Below, one piece after another: positions 62,216 through 64,000 of a stretch of 64,000 nucleotides of DNA (the stretch's first letter is position 1; every line of letters starts with the position of its first letter). Source of the DNA: Dama dama (lineage: Eukaryota > Chordata > Mammalia > Artiodactyla > Cervidae); the NCBI RefSeq assembly GCF_033118175.1, contig NW_026870889.1, positions 806,001 through 870,000 of the forward strand, written 5' to 3'. The position numbers and the translations under genes were made by a program. The notes under the pieces are model-generated. The model did not search any database. It saw only the letters and a list, made by a program, of their open reading frames with translations, and was not told the DNA's origin.

Positions 62216-64000
62216 GAAGACCTCCCCGGCTGCCTCCAAAGGCCGGTTTGCAAACACTCCCGCCCTCTGTACACGCCAGGCACGCACAATGCTCCCAAGC
62301 CCGGGAGAAAAGCATTTTGTGGTGGTGCTCTCTCCGGGCCCTTGGAAGACCTCCCGGGCTGCCTCCAAAGGCCGGTTTGTAAGCACTCATGTCCGCTGTT
62401 CCCGACAGCCGCACACAATGCTCCCAAGCCCGGGAGAAAAGCATTTTGGGGTGGTGATCAGTCCGGACCCTTGGAAGACCTCCCCGGCTGCCTCCAAAGG
62501 ACAGTTTGCAAGCACTCATGCCCGCTGTTCCCGCCAGCCGCGCACAATGCTCACAAGACCGTCAGAAAAGCGCTTCGGGGTGGTGTTCTCTCCGGGACCA
62601 TGGAGGACGTCCCCGGCTGCCCCCAAAGGCCGGTTTGCAAGCACTCCCACTCGCTGTTCCCGCCAGCCACACACAATGTTCCAAAACCCCGGAGAAAAGC
62701 GCTTCGGGGTGGTGCTCTCTCCGGGCCCTTGGAAGACTTCTCTGGCTGCCTCCAAAGGCCGGTTTGCAAGAATTCCCTCCCGCTGTTCCACCAGCCGCAC
62801 ACAATGCTCCAAAACCCGAGAGAAAAGCGCTTCGAGGTGGTGTTCTCTCCGGGCCCTTGGAAGACCTCCCCGGCTGCCTCCAAAGGCCGGTTTGCAAGCA
62901 CTCCCACTCGCTTTTCCCGCCATCCGTGCAAATGCTCCAAGCCCAGGAGAAAAGCGCTTCGGGGTGGTGCTCTCTCCGGGCCCTTGGAAGACTTCTCTGG
63001 CTGCCTCCAAAGGCCGGTTTGCAAGAATTCCCTCCCGCTGTTCCACCAGCCGCACACAATGCTCCAAAACCCGAGAGAAAAGCGCTTCGGGGTGGTGTTC
63101 TCTCTGGGCCCAAGAAAGACCTCCCGGGCTGCCCCCAAAGGCCGGTTTGCAAGCACTCCCACTCGCTGTTCCCGCCATCCGTGCAAATGCTCCAAGCCCA
63201 GGAGAAAAGCGCTTCGGGGTGGTGCTCTCTCCCGGCCCTTGGAAGACCTCCCCGGCTGCCTCCAAAGGCCGGTTTGCAAGCACTCATGCCCGCTGTTCCC
63301 GCCCGCCGCGCACAATGCTCCCAAGCCCGGGAGAAAAGCGCTTCGGGGTGGTGCTCACACCGCGCCCTGGAAGACCTCCCCGGCTGCCTCCAAAGGACGG
63401 TTTTCAAGCACTCCTTCCTGCTGTTCCCGCCAGCCACGCACAGTGCTCCCAAGCCCGGGAGAAAAGCATTTTGGGGTGGTGCTCACTCCGGGCCCTTGGA
63501 AGACCTCCCCGGCTGCCTCCAAAGGCCAGTTTGCAAGCACTCCTGCCTGCTGTTCCCGCCAGCCGCGCACAATGCTCCCAAGCCCGGGAGAAAAGCCCTT
63601 CAGGGTGGTGCTCTCTCCGGGCACTTTCAAGACCTCCCCGGCTGCCTCCAAAGGCAGGTTTGTAAGTACTCATTCCCGCTGCTTCCGCCAGCCACGCACA
63701 ATGCTCCCAAGCCCGGGAGAAAAGCATTTTGGGGTGGTGATCAGTCTGGGCCCTTGGAAGACCTCCCCGGCTGCCCCCAGAGGCCGGTTTGGAAGCACTC
63801 CCACTCGCTGTTCCCGCCATCCGCGCAAATGTTCCAAGCCCGGGAGAAAAGCGCTTCGGGGTGGTGCTCTCTCCTGGCCCTTGGAAGACCTCCCCAGCTG
63901 CCTCCAAAGGCCGGTTTGCAAGCACTCCCGCCCGCTGTTCCCGCCAGCCGCGCACAATGCTCCCAATCACGGGAGAAAAGCGCTTCGGGGTGGTGCTCTC
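62216..64000 (+). repeat. 129-bp satellite array, right edge (about 13.8 modules)
   Basis: The array starts exactly at the gaagacctcc of a unit's module and continues out of the window. Subtypes follow the order seen on the left: gacagccgcac near 62406, gatcagtccgg near 62457, ccatggaggacg near 62599, and gaattc (EcoRI) at about 62769 and again at 63026. The actttcaagacc / gtaagtactc type is near 63625 and a second gatcag junction near 63740. A local duplication of about two to three modules explains the repeated gaattc type. Open frames here, up to 458 codons, are repeat artefacts. Confidence 0.94.

Noticed and set aside
1..64000. Hundreds of open frames of 60-920 codons on both strands as genes
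   Set aside because: They recur with the repeat period, overlap in several frames on both strands, show only low-complexity Pro/Ala/Gly/Arg-rich translations and are explained by stop-poor G+C-rich sequence. The 129-bp period is 43 codons; the 683-bp period is not divisible by three, so frames there stop at about 240 codons unit after unit.
1..64000. CRISPR array
   Set aside because: The regular spacing is of whole repeats with no unique spacers, and the period is far too long.
1..64000. Identification as bovine or cervid satellite II on unit length (about 0.7 kb) and high G+C
   Set aside because: Length and composition fit, but I cannot recall those sequences well enough to compare them. 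A search against Dfam/Repbase ruminant satellites is needed: a full-length hit would support it, no hit would refute it.
1..64000. rRNA, tRNA or snRNA repeat cluster
   Set aside because: No conserved rRNA blocks, tRNA A/B boxes with cloverleaf, or snRNA motifs were recognised in the unit.
1..64000. Promoter or polyadenylation signals in the unit
   Set aside because: I saw no TATA box, aataaa signal or clear GC-box cluster. The CpG-dense module could act as a weak CpG-island promoter, but nothing in the sequence shows it.

Overview
The whole 64-kb window is tandemly repeated, GC-rich satellite DNA. I found no gene, RNA gene, transposon or unique sequence. The kind of organism cannot be read from a gene. 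The window is eukaryotic in style: kilobase-scale higher-order repeats, no bacterial gene structure, and strong CpG depletion over most of the repeat, as in a genome with CpG methylation. A vertebrate, probably a mammal, is the most likely source, but that is inference.

There are two nested repeat periods. The first is a 683-bp composite unit, about 69% G+C by hand count. The second is a 129-bp module that occurs once inside each 683-bp unit and has also expanded alone into head-to-tail arrays. Counting C, G and CpG by hand in the commonest form of each part, the 554-bp remainder has a CpG observed/expected ratio near 0.21, while the 129-bp module has about 0.70. Each unit therefore carries a small CpG-dense islet in a CpG-poor background.

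Layout: 1-451, 129-bp array running in from the left; 452-4037, 683-bp units, with a deletion/fold-back scar at 2417-2449; 4038-5710, array of 13 modules; 5711-6946, short stretch of 683-bp units; 6947-9777, array of 22 modules; 9778-62215, main 683-bp array of about 77 units; 62216-64000, 129-bp array running out at the right. Inside the main array, 9778-34289 is irregular, with old duplications 5, 8, 12, 13, 17 and 19 units apart. At 34290-41149 a five-unit block of 3,412 bp is tandemly duplicated and almost identical. At 43448-59839 an eight-unit, 5,464-bp higher-order repeat occurs three times with few differences; this is the most recently homogenised part.

The many long open frames on both strands follow from the repeat. 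The 129-bp module is exactly 43 codons and stop-poor, so frames stay open across the array. None looks like a gene. The most interesting results are the CpG-dense module that seems to act as both expansion unit and exchange point, the three-copy higher-order repeat, and a deletion junction with a 13-bp perfect inverted repeat. I cannot name the satellite family; similar unit length and G+C in ruminant satellite II families make them a candidate to test.
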